The translations under genes and the position numbers were made by a program. From contig NC_018233.1 of NCBI RefSeq assembly GCF_000227135.1, forward strand, positions 265,958 to 329,957: DNA of 64,000 nt. The letters run 5' to 3'. This document shows, in pieces, positions 41,014 through 51,085 of this stretch; position 1 is the stretch's first letter; each line of letters opens with the position of its first letter. The DNA comes from Leishmania donovani (Eukaryota; Euglenozoa; Kinetoplastea; Trypanosomatida; Trypanosomatidae). Below the pieces are notes generated by a model. The model had not been told where the DNA came from and did no database searches. It saw nothing but the letters and a program-made list of their open reading frames with translations.

Positions 41014-43631
41014 GCAACATGGGGGAAAGCTGAGGGGAACGCGCACGCAGCGCATGGGAGGGCGGAGTGCTAGGTGAGGTTCAGCCTCTGTGTGTGCGTG
41101 CCTGGCGGATCGCCACATCTGTGCACGCTCTCTTACGTCTCGTGCCGTCGCCCATCCATGGACAGGTGTCGGGCCAGCTCGGTGGCGATTGCAGTGCTTA
41201 GAGAATGAAGACAGACATGGAAGAGGCGGCGCTCGATCTCTGCGCGTGTGCGCGTGAGCCCGAGTGGGCAGGAGCGTGCGGCGGGGGAGGGGGTGGATAG
41301 AGTCAGGCGCAAGCGCAGCGCACGAGTTGGGGCAACCAACGGAAAACCAACGAATAGCCTTGGAGGAGACACCAGCACAGGACCGCTAACGGCTTCAGCA
41401 TCACCATAACCATCATCATCACCATCCGAAGGACGGCTAGATATTGAAAACATGTGAAGTTTCGAAACTTACTAGGAAAAGACGCGATAGACATGTCTGT
41501 TGCTGCGGACGTCGGTCAGCAGGGGCGTCCGTATGTGCCAGGACGTACTGCTGTGCTTCAGCCCACGATCACCGCGCTTCTCTCTCCACGTACGCGTGCT
41601 GGCTTGCTCGCTGGCGCATGTGCATCTTGGCACATGGGTAGTTGCACACTCCCGACCTAAACCGACGCCTACGTGTGCAGCAGTCGCTCTTCCTTCCCTT
41701 TCCTTGGATTTGCCCACAACTCTCCCTGCGTGTGTCTGCGTGTCGCCACCCTCCCCCCGTCTCTCTCACATCTCCTCCTCTTCTCGCGCTGCCCATGCGC
41801 GTAGTCTCCGCCTGCCGCCTCGTCCCTTTTCTTTTCCTGACAACGCCCCCGAGCGTGAACTCGCTCGCACTGACTTCCTCACAAGCGCACGTACACGCCT
41901 TGACCCCCACTACACTCCCCCTTCTCACCGCTGCACTGAAGCACTCACAAGCACACAGGTAGCACGCACCAAGAAGGTCTGGCCGTGTGGCTTCTCTTTT
42001 ATATTATTTCTCGGCATTCAGGGAGTCCTCCTCCATTCTCTTCTCCCACTTCCTTCCTCAGCGTATATATACGAGAGGGAGACGTTCATAGACACGTCTC
42101 GCTCTCGCATCGTGTGTGGCCCGTTTGCGTGCGTGTGCCAACAGGGTCGGCGTAGCGTCTTCTTTTTTTTTGTTTCGCATCATTCTTTCGCCACTGCACC
42201 AACACTACCCAGACCACCACCGCCCATCACCGCTGCCAGGCCGACAGGGCCCTTCCTTCCATCCCTCCTCAAGACCACCCCACCATCCCACCCACACCTA
42301 CATCCCTCCTCCCTTCCCCCCTCACCGGTACGCCCCCGGCATCCACGCACGCTTTCCATACCCCATCTCGATACATCCCATCGCATATCTTTTTGCTTTT
42401 CGTTTTCTTTTCCCTTTCCTCCCTCTCCTCCTTCTGTTGTTCGCCCGCGCACGCACCGCGCGCGCGGGCTCTCTTTGCCTTCCCCTGCGGGGAGAACGTA
42501 CTTGTATCCATAGCAGCAACGTACACTCTCACGCCCATACGCGCACGCGCCCCCCCCTCCCACACACACACACACACATCACGTATCAGAGGCCGTCTAT
42601 CTTTTTCGTTTTTTTTTCTCTCTTTCTGTCTCCGAGTGTCATTGTTGGGGTCCATCGTCATCTTTTCCCGCTTGCTCCTGCCCACCACCGCCGCCACGAC
42701 ATTGCATTGACTGCTTCCTCTGGCGTTCGTACTTCGCCATCATCATCAACGGCGCACCTCCGCTCCGCCTTCCCTCCTCATCCCCAGTTCGTTTCTTTCC
42801 GCCAGCTTCATTATTCCTGTTGGCCGTCGTTGCTGGTTGTTGGTGGTGGTTGTCTCTGTCCTCCTTCTCTCTTTCGGTGTGTGTGTGTGTGTGCATCCTC
42901 CCTTGTCGTCATCATTCATCGTTTCGCCTTGCCTCGCTTCGTCTCTCAAGGCCATCCTCCTCCTCCTCCTCCCTCCCCTCCCTCTCCTGAACAAACGGCA
43001 GATTCTGCTTTCTTCTGTACCTCTATCTACCTTGATGGGGGTTCCCCACATTATCACTAGCTTCCTCCCTCCACTATCCTCTTCGGCTGTTGGTGCTCAC
43101 CCTGTGTACAGCTGTCCGCATCCCTCCCTTCCCTCCCCTCGAGAGATCGTGTCTTCTCCGGCTCTTCGTCCATCTTCGCTACACAAGCCCCTCTGCCATT
43201 CCTCGCACACGCATCTATACTCTCGACAAGGAGGCGAGCGAGCAAAAAAAAAAGGATTCGGTCCGACGCGCCGACGCACTACGCGCATTCTTTGGCACAA
43301 ACACACGCGCACGCACGCCCTCTCGCCACTCCACGCCACGCCGCCCTTCCGTGGAGTTCTGCTCGCGTCCTGCGGTGCGCTTGCCATCCCTCATTCAACC
43401 GTTTGTTCTCTTTTCCCTCAGTCTGTCTGCCTGTGTGGGTGTGTGTGTGCGTTGATGTTGGTGGCGTTGCTGTGATTATTTGCTGTCTCTCCTCACTCTT
43501 TTTTTTTTTTCGTCTTTGTCACTCACGCCGCGTCGATCACTTCTCCCGCCCCCCTCCCTCCTTCCCTCCTTCCCTCTCGCTTGCACAGGTGACGGCGTGG
43601 GGGGGGGGCACTTGCGCTCCTGCATACGTGC

Positions 43632-43677
43632 TCACACACACACACATATATATATATACACACACACATACACATAT

Positions 43678-43720
<43 letters not shown>

Positions 43721-43754
43721 CATGCATATACATATACATGCATATACATATATT
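43632..43754. repeat. Compound CA / TA / CATATA microsatellite
   Basis: Runs of (CA)n and (TA)n alternate, followed by CATATA and CATGCATATA units. A second (TA)n run lies at about 44334-44353. Both are in non-coding spacer. Confidence 0.9.
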
Positions 43755-44835
43755 TCTATACAAAGCTTCCTCCTGTCTCTCCCCCTCGAAAAACAAAATC
43801 GATTCGCGTGCGTGGCGGCGTGCGTGCCAGACCCTCCACCCCTCCCTCCCCGTGTCCGCGTGTGTCTCTTATCTGGTCGCGCATTTTTTTTTTCAACGCG
43901 CCCTGCACGGCTTTCTTCTCCGACTGTCCTCCTCGCTCTCCGCCTGTTGCAGATATTTGCGGCACGCTATTCGTCGTGTCGCTGTCCTGGTGGCTGCGGT
44001 CGTTGTCGCTGCGGTCAGACCCCCTCCTCCCTCCTTCCTCTGCGCCGCATCGTTGTCCTTGCTGTTGTGCTATCGTGAGGCGCACATTGACGTCACACAC
44101 ACATGTAGATACACGCACGCATACGCGTATATATATATGTGTGCGTGTGCGCGTACATGTGCATGTAAAACGAAGCCGGAACACACGCAGCAGCAGCAGA
44201 GGTCTTTCTGAGAGCGAGCACACGAAGCAGAGGGGCAACGAGGGATAGAGGGGTACAGAGACAGCGCGAGAGATTTGGTAGCGAGCAGAACAGGAGCGCC
44301 ACATCCTTGTGCGCATATACATGCACACACACACATATATATATATATATATAAGAAATCGTACACATCAAGCACACGGCCATCAAGGCTATCCTCCTAG
44401 GTGCACACAGACAAAACAGCATCACCGCGGCCCTCCTCCTCTCCTCTTTTCTTCTCTCCAACCTTTTCCTGCCTTTTTCGTTCTTCTCCGCGTGTGCGTG
44501 CGTGCTTTCGCATCATCTCTGTTTGGGGCAGCGGCAGCTGAGAAGAGGAGCCGCGCGTGTCTGTCTCCGTGTTTGATCGCTCCGGCTTTGTCTCTGTGCT
44601 CTCCTTTGCGACGCCGCGAGACTCTTCGATTCGTCGAGTGGTATCGTGCGCTCCTCCCCGCACGTGTCTCCGCCGTGGTTGGTTTTCTCGCTTTCTTCTC
44701 CTCTTCCTCCTGCGTGTGTGGGTGTGCCTGTCTTCTTGTGCTCTGCGTCCGTGCATTCATTCATCCATCCAGCTCTCCCGCTCTGCGTGACTCCCTGTGG
44801 CGCGCGCGTGTAGGAGTGCACAGCGCGTCAGGCGT

Positions 44836-44855
44836 CGTTCTCTTCTGCCTTTCAG
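44836..44855 (+). promoter_or_regulatory. Possible spliced-leader trans-splice acceptor
   Basis: The tract CGTTCTCTTCTGCCTTTCAG has its AG at 44854-44855, about 250 bases ahead of the ATG at 45107. Other AGs closer to the ATG (for example near 44980) are possible. Confidence 0.35.
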
Positions 44856-45106
44856 TTCTTGCTGCTGCTGCGTTCTCTCGTGCGCGCTTCTTTCGTTGCC
44901 GGACGTGGTGGCGGCTTCCTCTGCGCGTGTGCCGCCCCGCCCCCGTCCCACGCTTCTAGCCTTCCGTGTGTTCTGCAGTCTTCCTAGCCTCCTTGCCTCG
45001 GTGTCTGGCTTGTTGTCGTGCGCAGGCATTGAAAACAAAACGAGGGCGCGAAGACGTCGACCGCCGCGGGCGGGCATCGAGAGGGAGGGAGAGTAGAGAA
45101 ACATCG

Positions 45107-48100
45107 ATGCCGAACACCTGCTCGAAGGGGCAGCTGTTGGACGTCTCGTGTGCAATGCGCGCCACTGACGACTCCGACACGGCGGCGCCGGGAGATGGTG
45201 CAGATGGCGCTGACCGCCACGCTCTCGGATCACCTGGGGACGGCGTCGGCGGCGCCGGGCCGCAGCCGCATCCGCTGCGACGGCAGCTTGGTCTTGAAGG
45301 ATGCACGGATGCGTTTAGCAGCGACGAGGGAGACGCATCAGCAACACCGGAGGCGGCCGGCGGTGCGCCTCTCAGTGGTGAAGTTGACGTCTGCAGCTCT
45401 TCCCTCAGCGCCACGGCGCGTCACCAGAACCTCTTAAATCATGTGCTTCTGGGTGGTGATAGCGAATTCACGCTAACAGGTGGGCCCACCATTCACAGCG
45501 CACCATCACCAGCGCAGGAGCTGATGGCATCCGGGCCAGCTGTTGCGGCGACCGCGACGCATCTGCCTGTTTCTTCGGCGCCATCGCGCTCCTTCTCCTC
45601 CCAAGGCAAGCCCCTCTCCGCTATCTTGGTGCCAGCCAGCCGGAGCGACGACTCAGCAGCAGCAGCACGCTGTTACATTGACCCGTTCGCGGCAGCGGTT
45701 GTTGGCAGCGGTTCCACCAGCCGTAGTAGCAGCGTCGGCATCGGTCGCCCATGTACGAGCACGGGGATGGAAGGCCTGTACGGCGACCACTACGTACATC
45801 CACTGCTGCGGTCGCGAAGCGGGCGGAGCGGCGGCAGCAGCGGCTTCTTCGGTGGAGCAGACGACGTTGAGGACGATGAGGACGGATCGGCTGCTCTTCA
45901 AGCGGCCGTCGACGCTGCCGTGCGCTTCGACGACCTCGCGAGCGAGGACGATACGGTGAGCGGGGGCGGTGAGAGGCGAAGGTCGCTGCGCGCTGGTCCC
46001 ACAGCATTGTCTCACTTGCTTGCGGTGGCAAGCGACCCCGAAGACGGCGCGTTCACGTGCGCACATCGCACAAAAGCGGATTTCTCCAGCCCCTTTGGCA
46101 CACCCGGCGGCCTTGGCGATGGTGAAAGCGAGCGGCATCAGCCCCACTCGCCGAAGACGCCCGGTATGCAGCAGTGCGGTCGCCGGGGCGACCGGAGGAC
46201 CGATGGTCGCCCACAGATGCCGAACCGCGCCGCTATCGGAGCGACTGCGACGCCATCGTCGGCGCCCTACTTTGCGGCCTCCGGCAGTGCGATCGTGTCG
46301 CCACTCCAGTCGATGCAGCCCCTGGCTTCGCCCGCTGCTGCCGCTCCCAATCCTGCGACGACCATCGTGACGTCCGCCCATCCGGGCTACGCAGCTGCAC
46401 AAGCACAACAGCCGCCGCAGCAGCCACTCTATCCTTACATCGTGACCAGCGCCGGCACCGTAGCCAAACCCTCCGCCCCGGCATGCTCTTTGACCTCGCC
46501 GCAGCAGTCCTCCATCCCTGTGCCGCCGTCTCGGAACGGAGCCCGGCAGCTACAACTGCAACAGCAGCAGCTGCGCGACCACCACCATCAGTGCTCTTCC
46601 TCGCTGCATCCTTCGCCGCATGGCCGGAAAGCGTCGCCGGTAGCGGTGCCGCATACCTTCCCGGCTGGTACGGCCGCGATGCCAAAGCTGGACGACGTCG
46701 ACAGCTTCCGGTACGTGTCACCGCCGCAGGCGTCCATCGCGGCCACCCACCATCACAGCGTCAGCGGCGCCTCGATAGGCGGCAGCACCGCTGCACAGAA
46801 CAGCACCGACATCAGCTTTGCCGTTCAGCTTGGCACGGCGGGCAGTGGGACGGGCACGGGCATCGGTGGCCAGACGCCGAGCAACTCGCTCTTGTCCTCG
46901 CCCAGCGTTCAGCCGTTTTACTTGTATCAGGTACCACAGGCGACCGTTGCCATGGAGCCGCCGCCGCCGCAGCAGCCGCCGCCGCCAGGCAGCGCGAATG
47001 TGCTGCTCTACTCCCCACCGCAGGCATACGTTGGGTTAGGCCAGGTGGTGGCGGCACATCTGCATCCCGCGCCACCGACCACAGCCGCTGCGACCGCCGT
47101 GCTCGGCGACTCGTCTAGGGCGCGTTCGACGTCGACTCCGAGCGGCTCGTATCAGCGTCCTGCTGTCACTCAACAGCAACAGCCGCAGGTCATCGGAGGG
47201 TACACACTGATGCCGAGTGCCGCGGCGGCTGCCGCGGCCGCTGCTGCCACCACCCCGTCGGAGGAGTCGGGCCGGGCGTCGCGCAACTTGTACTTCCGCA
47301 ACCTCCCACACTCGTGGAACACGTCGATGCTGCGTGAGCTGTGCAGCCGCTATGGCGCTGTCCTGTCGGCGAAGGTTGCCCATCACTCCACAACGAATGA
47401 GTCGCTGGGGTACGGCTTCGTGCTCTTCGAGCATAAACAAAGTGCTGTGACATGCATGGCGATGCTGAACCAGGCCCATGTTCACGCGGAGGGCGAGGAG
47501 TCGCGCACGCTGCTCGTGCGGATGGCCCACGCGACAGCCGCGCCGGGCTTTCAGGAGGAGGGCGCTAGCGACAGCACGGCCTCCAGCCTTCGCCAGCCGA
47601 CGGAGCTGACGCCGCCGTCGGGCTCGGTGAGCCGGGCGGGCGCGGCCGGGGGCAGGCTGCCGCAGTGGATCTTGCAGCAGCAGCAACAGCAGACGACGAC
47701 GAGTGGGCTCCGCTCCCCGCGCACACCGCTGTCCGGCTCTGCGTCGATGATGCTACTTTCACCCGGCTCTGCGCCGCAGTTTTACAGCCGTGAGCTCTCC
47801 GGTGCCAGTGTGGCCGACGCACATCGGGGACAGGCGCCCCCCCACTCGATCGGTGACAGCATCAGGACGAACGCGAACGCCTCGTCAAACACCTCGTGCG
47901 CCGGCGGTGACTCGCTGCGGTGCACCTCTCCAGTCGGCGGCGCCGGCAACAACAGCTGCGTGGCCGTCTCCAGGACGTCCATGCCACCTTCCTTCTCCGA
48001 GACATTCAACTTCATGAGCCCCAAGGGGGCAGCAAAGGCCCTGGCGCCGCCACTGCGTGGCCTTTATCGTGTTCCCTCAACGAATACGACGTCATCGCTC

Positions 48101-51085
48101 TTGTCCCCTCATCAGCCACACCAACTACAGCAGCAGCAGCAGCAGGAGGGCTCTCTCTCGTACTCGTCCGCGTCGGCGAGCAGGTCCGCCACGGCCGGAG
48201 CGACTGCCACAGCGACCGCCATGGCAGCAGCGGCGACCCAGCGCGCCGGCTGCAACTTCTGCAGTCCTCTCTCGCTCTCCCCCAACGACACCGCTTCGCT
48301 GCTGCTACTGTCGCCGTCCGCGCCGCACCCGACGGTGCAGCTGCCACAGTCGCTCCATGCGCCTTGCGCATCCGTGTCCGGCAAGGCGTCCTCGGCAAAA
48401 CCCGCCTCCGCCACCACGTCGACCCGTAATGTGTACATCACGAACCTCCCTCTCACGTGGAACACAACGAAACTGCGTGAGCTGTGCGGCCGGTACGGCG
48501 AGATCGTCTCCGCGTCGGTGGCGCACCACCCGGAGACGAACGGGTCGCGCGGCTACGGCTTTGTGTTGTTCGCGGAGGAGCGCGACGCGGCCGCCTGTGT
48601 GATGGCGCTGCACCACTGCCGCGTGCCGGCCTCGCCCCACGTGCTGCGCTGCCGCTTTGCGAAGGACAAGGCGACGCCGCCCATCGCCTACGCGCTGCTG
48701 TCGCCGTCGCAGCAGCCCGGGCGGGACTCCGTCGGCAGTGGGAGCGGTAGCCCCCTCCCCACGGCCACCGTCGGCGGGTCGCCTACCGCTGCAACGTCAA
48801 AGACAATGGTGCCGATGATCGCGATGGGCGGCGATGCCGATGTCTTCGAAAGCAGCCTCGCTAGTAACGGTACCGGCAACAGCACCCGCGTTAGCACCAA
48901 AGGCGCAGTCCAGGATGCGGTCTGCATGCCGATCGACGTCTTCTGCACGCTGCAGCAGCGGGTGCACGCGCAGTGCGTGCAGTACCTCACCCAGAAGCAT
49001 CAGCTGCAGCGCAAGGGCACGGAGGACAACAGCGAGCCCACGAGTGCCGTGGTCACGGCAGAGGTGCAGTCTGAAGAGCTGGAGAACATGATGCGGTCCT
49101 GCGTCGTCTACGGCGCTCATGTGCCGACACAAGGATACGGCTGCGTGCGCCCTATGGACTGCCGCAAGGCATCCTTCCGGAGGGCTGTCGCTCGATCACC
49201 CACAGCTGCCGTTGTCGAGGATGCCGAGCAGCTGCTCAGTGGACCCCCTGCAGAGCCGTCGACGCCGGCCTCATCAGGGCTGCGGTCAGTTGGCTCCGCC
49301 CTCTCCACCGAACGTGGCGACCCGAGTGGCGAAGTCCTTGAGGCCGCAGACACGGCCGCGCCAGTGACACTGCCGGGAACGGCAGTTTGTACGCATGCCA
49401 TTGCCGTCGGCTGTGCGCAGCCGGCCTCCCCCACACTCGCCGGCACAACCACGATGCCAGCAGCCCCGAGCACCCGGCGTAGCATGAGCGACGAGCCGTC
49501 GTGTGCGCCGCCGCGTGGAGTCGGCATGCCAGACGCGGAGAGCGCGAGTCGGGTCGCGACGCCAGAGGCGATGGCATCGCCAGCTGCTCCGCTGGAGCTG
49601 TGGTACACATGCACTCTCTTCACCACTCAGTTAGCGGCAGAGGCGTTCGTCCGGGCGGCAGCTGAGGCATCATTGGGCTCCGGCGCAACCATCAACGCAG
49701 GGCGTGGCGATTTCGGCACCAGCAGTGGAATCGTTGTGGATGCGTCGACGGTGCAGCTCTCCTCTAACGGCAAGGACTCACTGGCGGATACCACTCTTCC
49801 CTCTCCCTCGCCGTCTTTTGACAAGACAGCCAAAATTCAACAGACGCGCTTCGGGCTTCGGGATCAGGTAATGGTGCTCAGCAGCGCGCCGTTGACGGTG
49901 CCGGCGGCCCCGCTTTCCACCTCCTCCGCGAACGACATGGCAGCCAACAGCACGCGTCTGCACCCTACAGAGGAGCCGAATACACAGCACCGACCCACAG
50001 CCACGCCTCCCCAACAGCAGTACCAGTGGCATCACTTGCGCCCGTCGCATCAGCTACCGCCACCAACGCCGCTGCATGCGCAGACGAGGGACGGCAGCGC
50101 GGCCGCATCAGCGACGCAGCCGCGCGGCTCCAGCCTCTGCTCTGCAACAGGCATCGCTGCAGCTGCTGCGCACCCATCGGCTTCCATGGCCGAGCCGGCG
50201 CCAGAGCTTTCACAGCCGCCGCACCTACAGCAGCAGCGGCTGCTGTGCTTTCCATCCTCTGCCGAGACCTTCCTCTGCTCTCCGCCGTCGCATGCAGCAC
50301 ACTACACCTACCCGCGAGTGGCGCTGACAAGTCCTGCAGATGGTGCAACGCTGACGAGCCCGACACCGCTGATGATGGTGATGGGCGGTGACGGTGATGG
50401 CAGCAGCAGCACCAGCAGCACCGCGGCACCGTTGACTTTCCCGAAAGACCTTGTGACCAGCGCTTCCGCCGGCGCGGCTGGCCGTTATCCATCAGCGACA
50501 GTCGCGGAGTGCGCCTATCTGCTCGGCTCTCCTGCGTCCACCTCGTCCGTTAGCTTGAGCACGGGCACCCACATCCTCTCCGGCTCGACGCCGCCGCCGC
50601 TGGGTGTGGCGCTGAACTTCCCAAGCGCATCGAGTACCCACTCGACGCTGTTCAGTGCGGCAGGAGCCGGTAGCCCTTCGGGGCATCCGGCGCCAGCGGT
50701 GCACGCAGCCCCTGCTGCCTTTGCCGCTGCGCCCTCACACATGGCCGCCACACGCGCTTGGAGTGTCGCTACTAGTGGTGCTGCAGCTGCGATGTCGAAT
50801 GTGCTCAGCGCACCCCCACCGGTGAGTTCTGGACCGTCGTCGTCGTTGTCCACCGAGCAGGCACCGCCACCGCCACCGCACATTTCTTACCCGCTCGGCA
50901 GCACCATCTATGCGGTGCCGGAGGCGGCGGCCCTGACGGCGCCGGCCACCGGCGGGCCGCCGGTGTTCAGTGCCGCCCCGATCAGCGATGCAGCCAGCCC
51001 GGCGACGCCAGCCTCGTCCGCGCAAGTGTCGTGCACGACGCCCAACGCTACGTCTCAACGCTCCGCGCAGCCACTGCACCCCTAG
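45107..51085 (+). CDS. RNA-binding protein with two RRM domains, 1992 residues
   Basis: The ATG at 45107 is the first in a frame that is open (without ATG) from 44966. RRM1 spans about 726-812 (RNP2 LYFRNL, RNP1 LGYGFVLF). RRM2 spans about 1107-1195 (RNP2 VYITNL, RNP1 RGYGFVLF). The aromatic RNP1 residues are present in both. Their first 49 residues share 33 identities, so they arose by duplication and kept a common binding surface. They are separated by about 295 residues of Ser/Gln/Ala-rich sequence. Long flanks, rich in Ser, Ala, Pro, Thr, Gln and Gly with Q-runs and poly-A, cover the rest and are probably disordered. Inference: a cytoplasmic mRNA regulator, the main mode of gene control in trypanosomatids. 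Target RNAs unknown. Confidence 0.93.
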   Translation: MPNTCSKGQLLDVSCAMRATDDSDTAAPGDGADGADRHALGSPGDGVGGAGPQPHPLRRQLGLEGCTDAFSSDEGDASATPEAAGGAPLSGEVDVCSSSLSATARHQNLLNHVLLGGDSEFTLTGGPTIHSAPSPAQELMASGPAVAATATHLPVSSAPSRSFSSQGKPLSAILVPASRSDDSAAAARCYIDPFAAAVVGSGSTSRSSSVGIGRPCTSTGMEGLYGDHYVHPLLRSRSGRSGGSSGFFGGADDVEDDEDGSAALQAAVDAAVRFDDLASEDDTVSGGGERRRSLRAGPTALSHLLAVASDPEDGAFTCAHRTKADFSSPFGTPGGLGDGESERHQPHSPKTPGMQQCGRRGDRRTDGRPQMPNRAAIGATATPSSAPYFAASGSAIVSPLQSMQPLASPAAAAPNPATTIVTSAHPGYAAAQAQQPPQQPLYPYIVTSAGTVAKPSAPACSLTSPQQSSIPVPPSRNGARQLQLQQQQLRDHHHQCSSSLHPSPHGRKASPVAVPHTFPAGTAAMPKLDDVDSFRYVSPPQASIAATHHHSVSGASIGGSTAAQNSTDISFAVQLGTAGSGTGTGIGGQTPSNSLLSSPSVQPFYLYQVPQATVAMEPPPPQQPPPPGSANVLLYSPPQAYVGLGQVVAAHLHPAPPTTAAATAVLGDSSRARSTSTPSGSYQRPAVTQQQQPQVIGGYTLMPSAAAAAAAAAATTPSEESGRASRNLYFRNLPHSWNTSMLRELCSRYGAVLSAKVAHHSTTNESLGYGFVLFEHKQSAVTCMAMLNQAHVHAEGEESRTLLVRMAHATAAPGFQEEGASDSTASSLRQPTELTPPSGSVSRAGAAGGRLPQWILQQQQQQTTTSGLRSPRTPLSGSASMMLLSPGSAPQFYSRELSGASVADAHRGQAPPHSIGDSIRTNANASSNTSCAGGDSLRCTSPVGGAGNNSCVAVSRTSMPPSFSETFNFMSPKGAAKALAPPLRGLYRVPSTNTTSSLLSPHQPHQLQQQQQQEGSLSYSSASASRSATAGATATATAMAAAATQRAGCNFCSPLSLSPNDTASLLLLSPSAPHPTVQLPQSLHAPCASVSGKASSAKPASATTSTRNVYITNLPLTWNTTKLRELCGRYGEIVSASVAHHPETNGSRGYGFVLFAEERDAAACVMALHHCRVPASPHVLRCRFAKDKATPPIAYALLSPSQQPGRDSVGSGSGSPLPTATVGGSPTAATSKTMVPMIAMGGDADVFESSLASNGTGNSTRVSTKGAVQDAVCMPIDVFCTLQQRVHAQCVQYLTQKHQLQRKGTEDNSEPTSAVVTAEVQSEELENMMRSCVVYGAHVPTQGYGCVRPMDCRKASFRRAVARSPTAAVVEDAEQLLSGPPAEPSTPASSGLRSVGSALSTERGDPSGEVLEAADTAAPVTLPGTAVCTHAIAVGCAQPASPTLAGTTTMPAAPSTRRSMSDEPSCAPPRGVGMPDAESASRVATPEAMASPAAPLELWYTCTLFTTQLAAEAFVRAAAEASLGSGATINAGRGDFGTSSGIVVDASTVQLSSNGKDSLADTTLPSPSPSFDKTAKIQQTRFGLRDQVMVLSSAPLTVPAAPLSTSSANDMAANSTRLHPTEEPNTQHRPTATPPQQQYQWHHLRPSHQLPPPTPLHAQTRDGSAAASATQPRGSSLCSATGIAAAAAHPSASMAEPAPELSQPPHLQQQRLLCFPSSAETFLCSPPSHAAHYTYPRVALTSPADGATLTSPTPLMMVMGGDGDGSSSTSSTAAPLTFPKDLVTSASAGAAGRYPSATVAECAYLLGSPASTSSVSLSTGTHILSGSTPPPLGVALNFPSASSTHSTLFSAAGAGSPSGHPAPAVHAAPAAFAAAPSHMAATRAWSVATSGAAAAMSNVLSAPPPVSSGPSSSLSTEQAPPPPPHISYPLGSTIYAVPEAAALTAPATGGPPVFSAAPISDAASPATPASSAQVSCTTPNATSQRSAQPLHP

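Larger units (their letters stand above)
41014..45106. other. Long spacer (3' UTR / 5' UTR)
   Basis: 4.1 kb without a convincing gene. 41014-41480 is mixed sequence. 41660-43590 is very C/T-rich. 43600-44360 carries CA/TA microsatellites. 44400-45000 is again C/T-rich and leads to the RRM gene. Open frames of 100-340 codons in the C/T-rich part give S/P/L/F/H-rich products typical of translated pyrimidine tracts. Confidence 0.7.

Noticed and set aside
42180..42900. Possible minus-strand gene in the purine-rich complement
   Set aside because: The G/R/E-rich product mirrors C/T tracts on the other strand, and all supported genes here read on +.
41500..43475. Overlapping + strand frames of 200-340 codons
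   Set aside because: All are pyrimidine-tract translations without domains; the stretch is a typical long trypanosomatid spacer.
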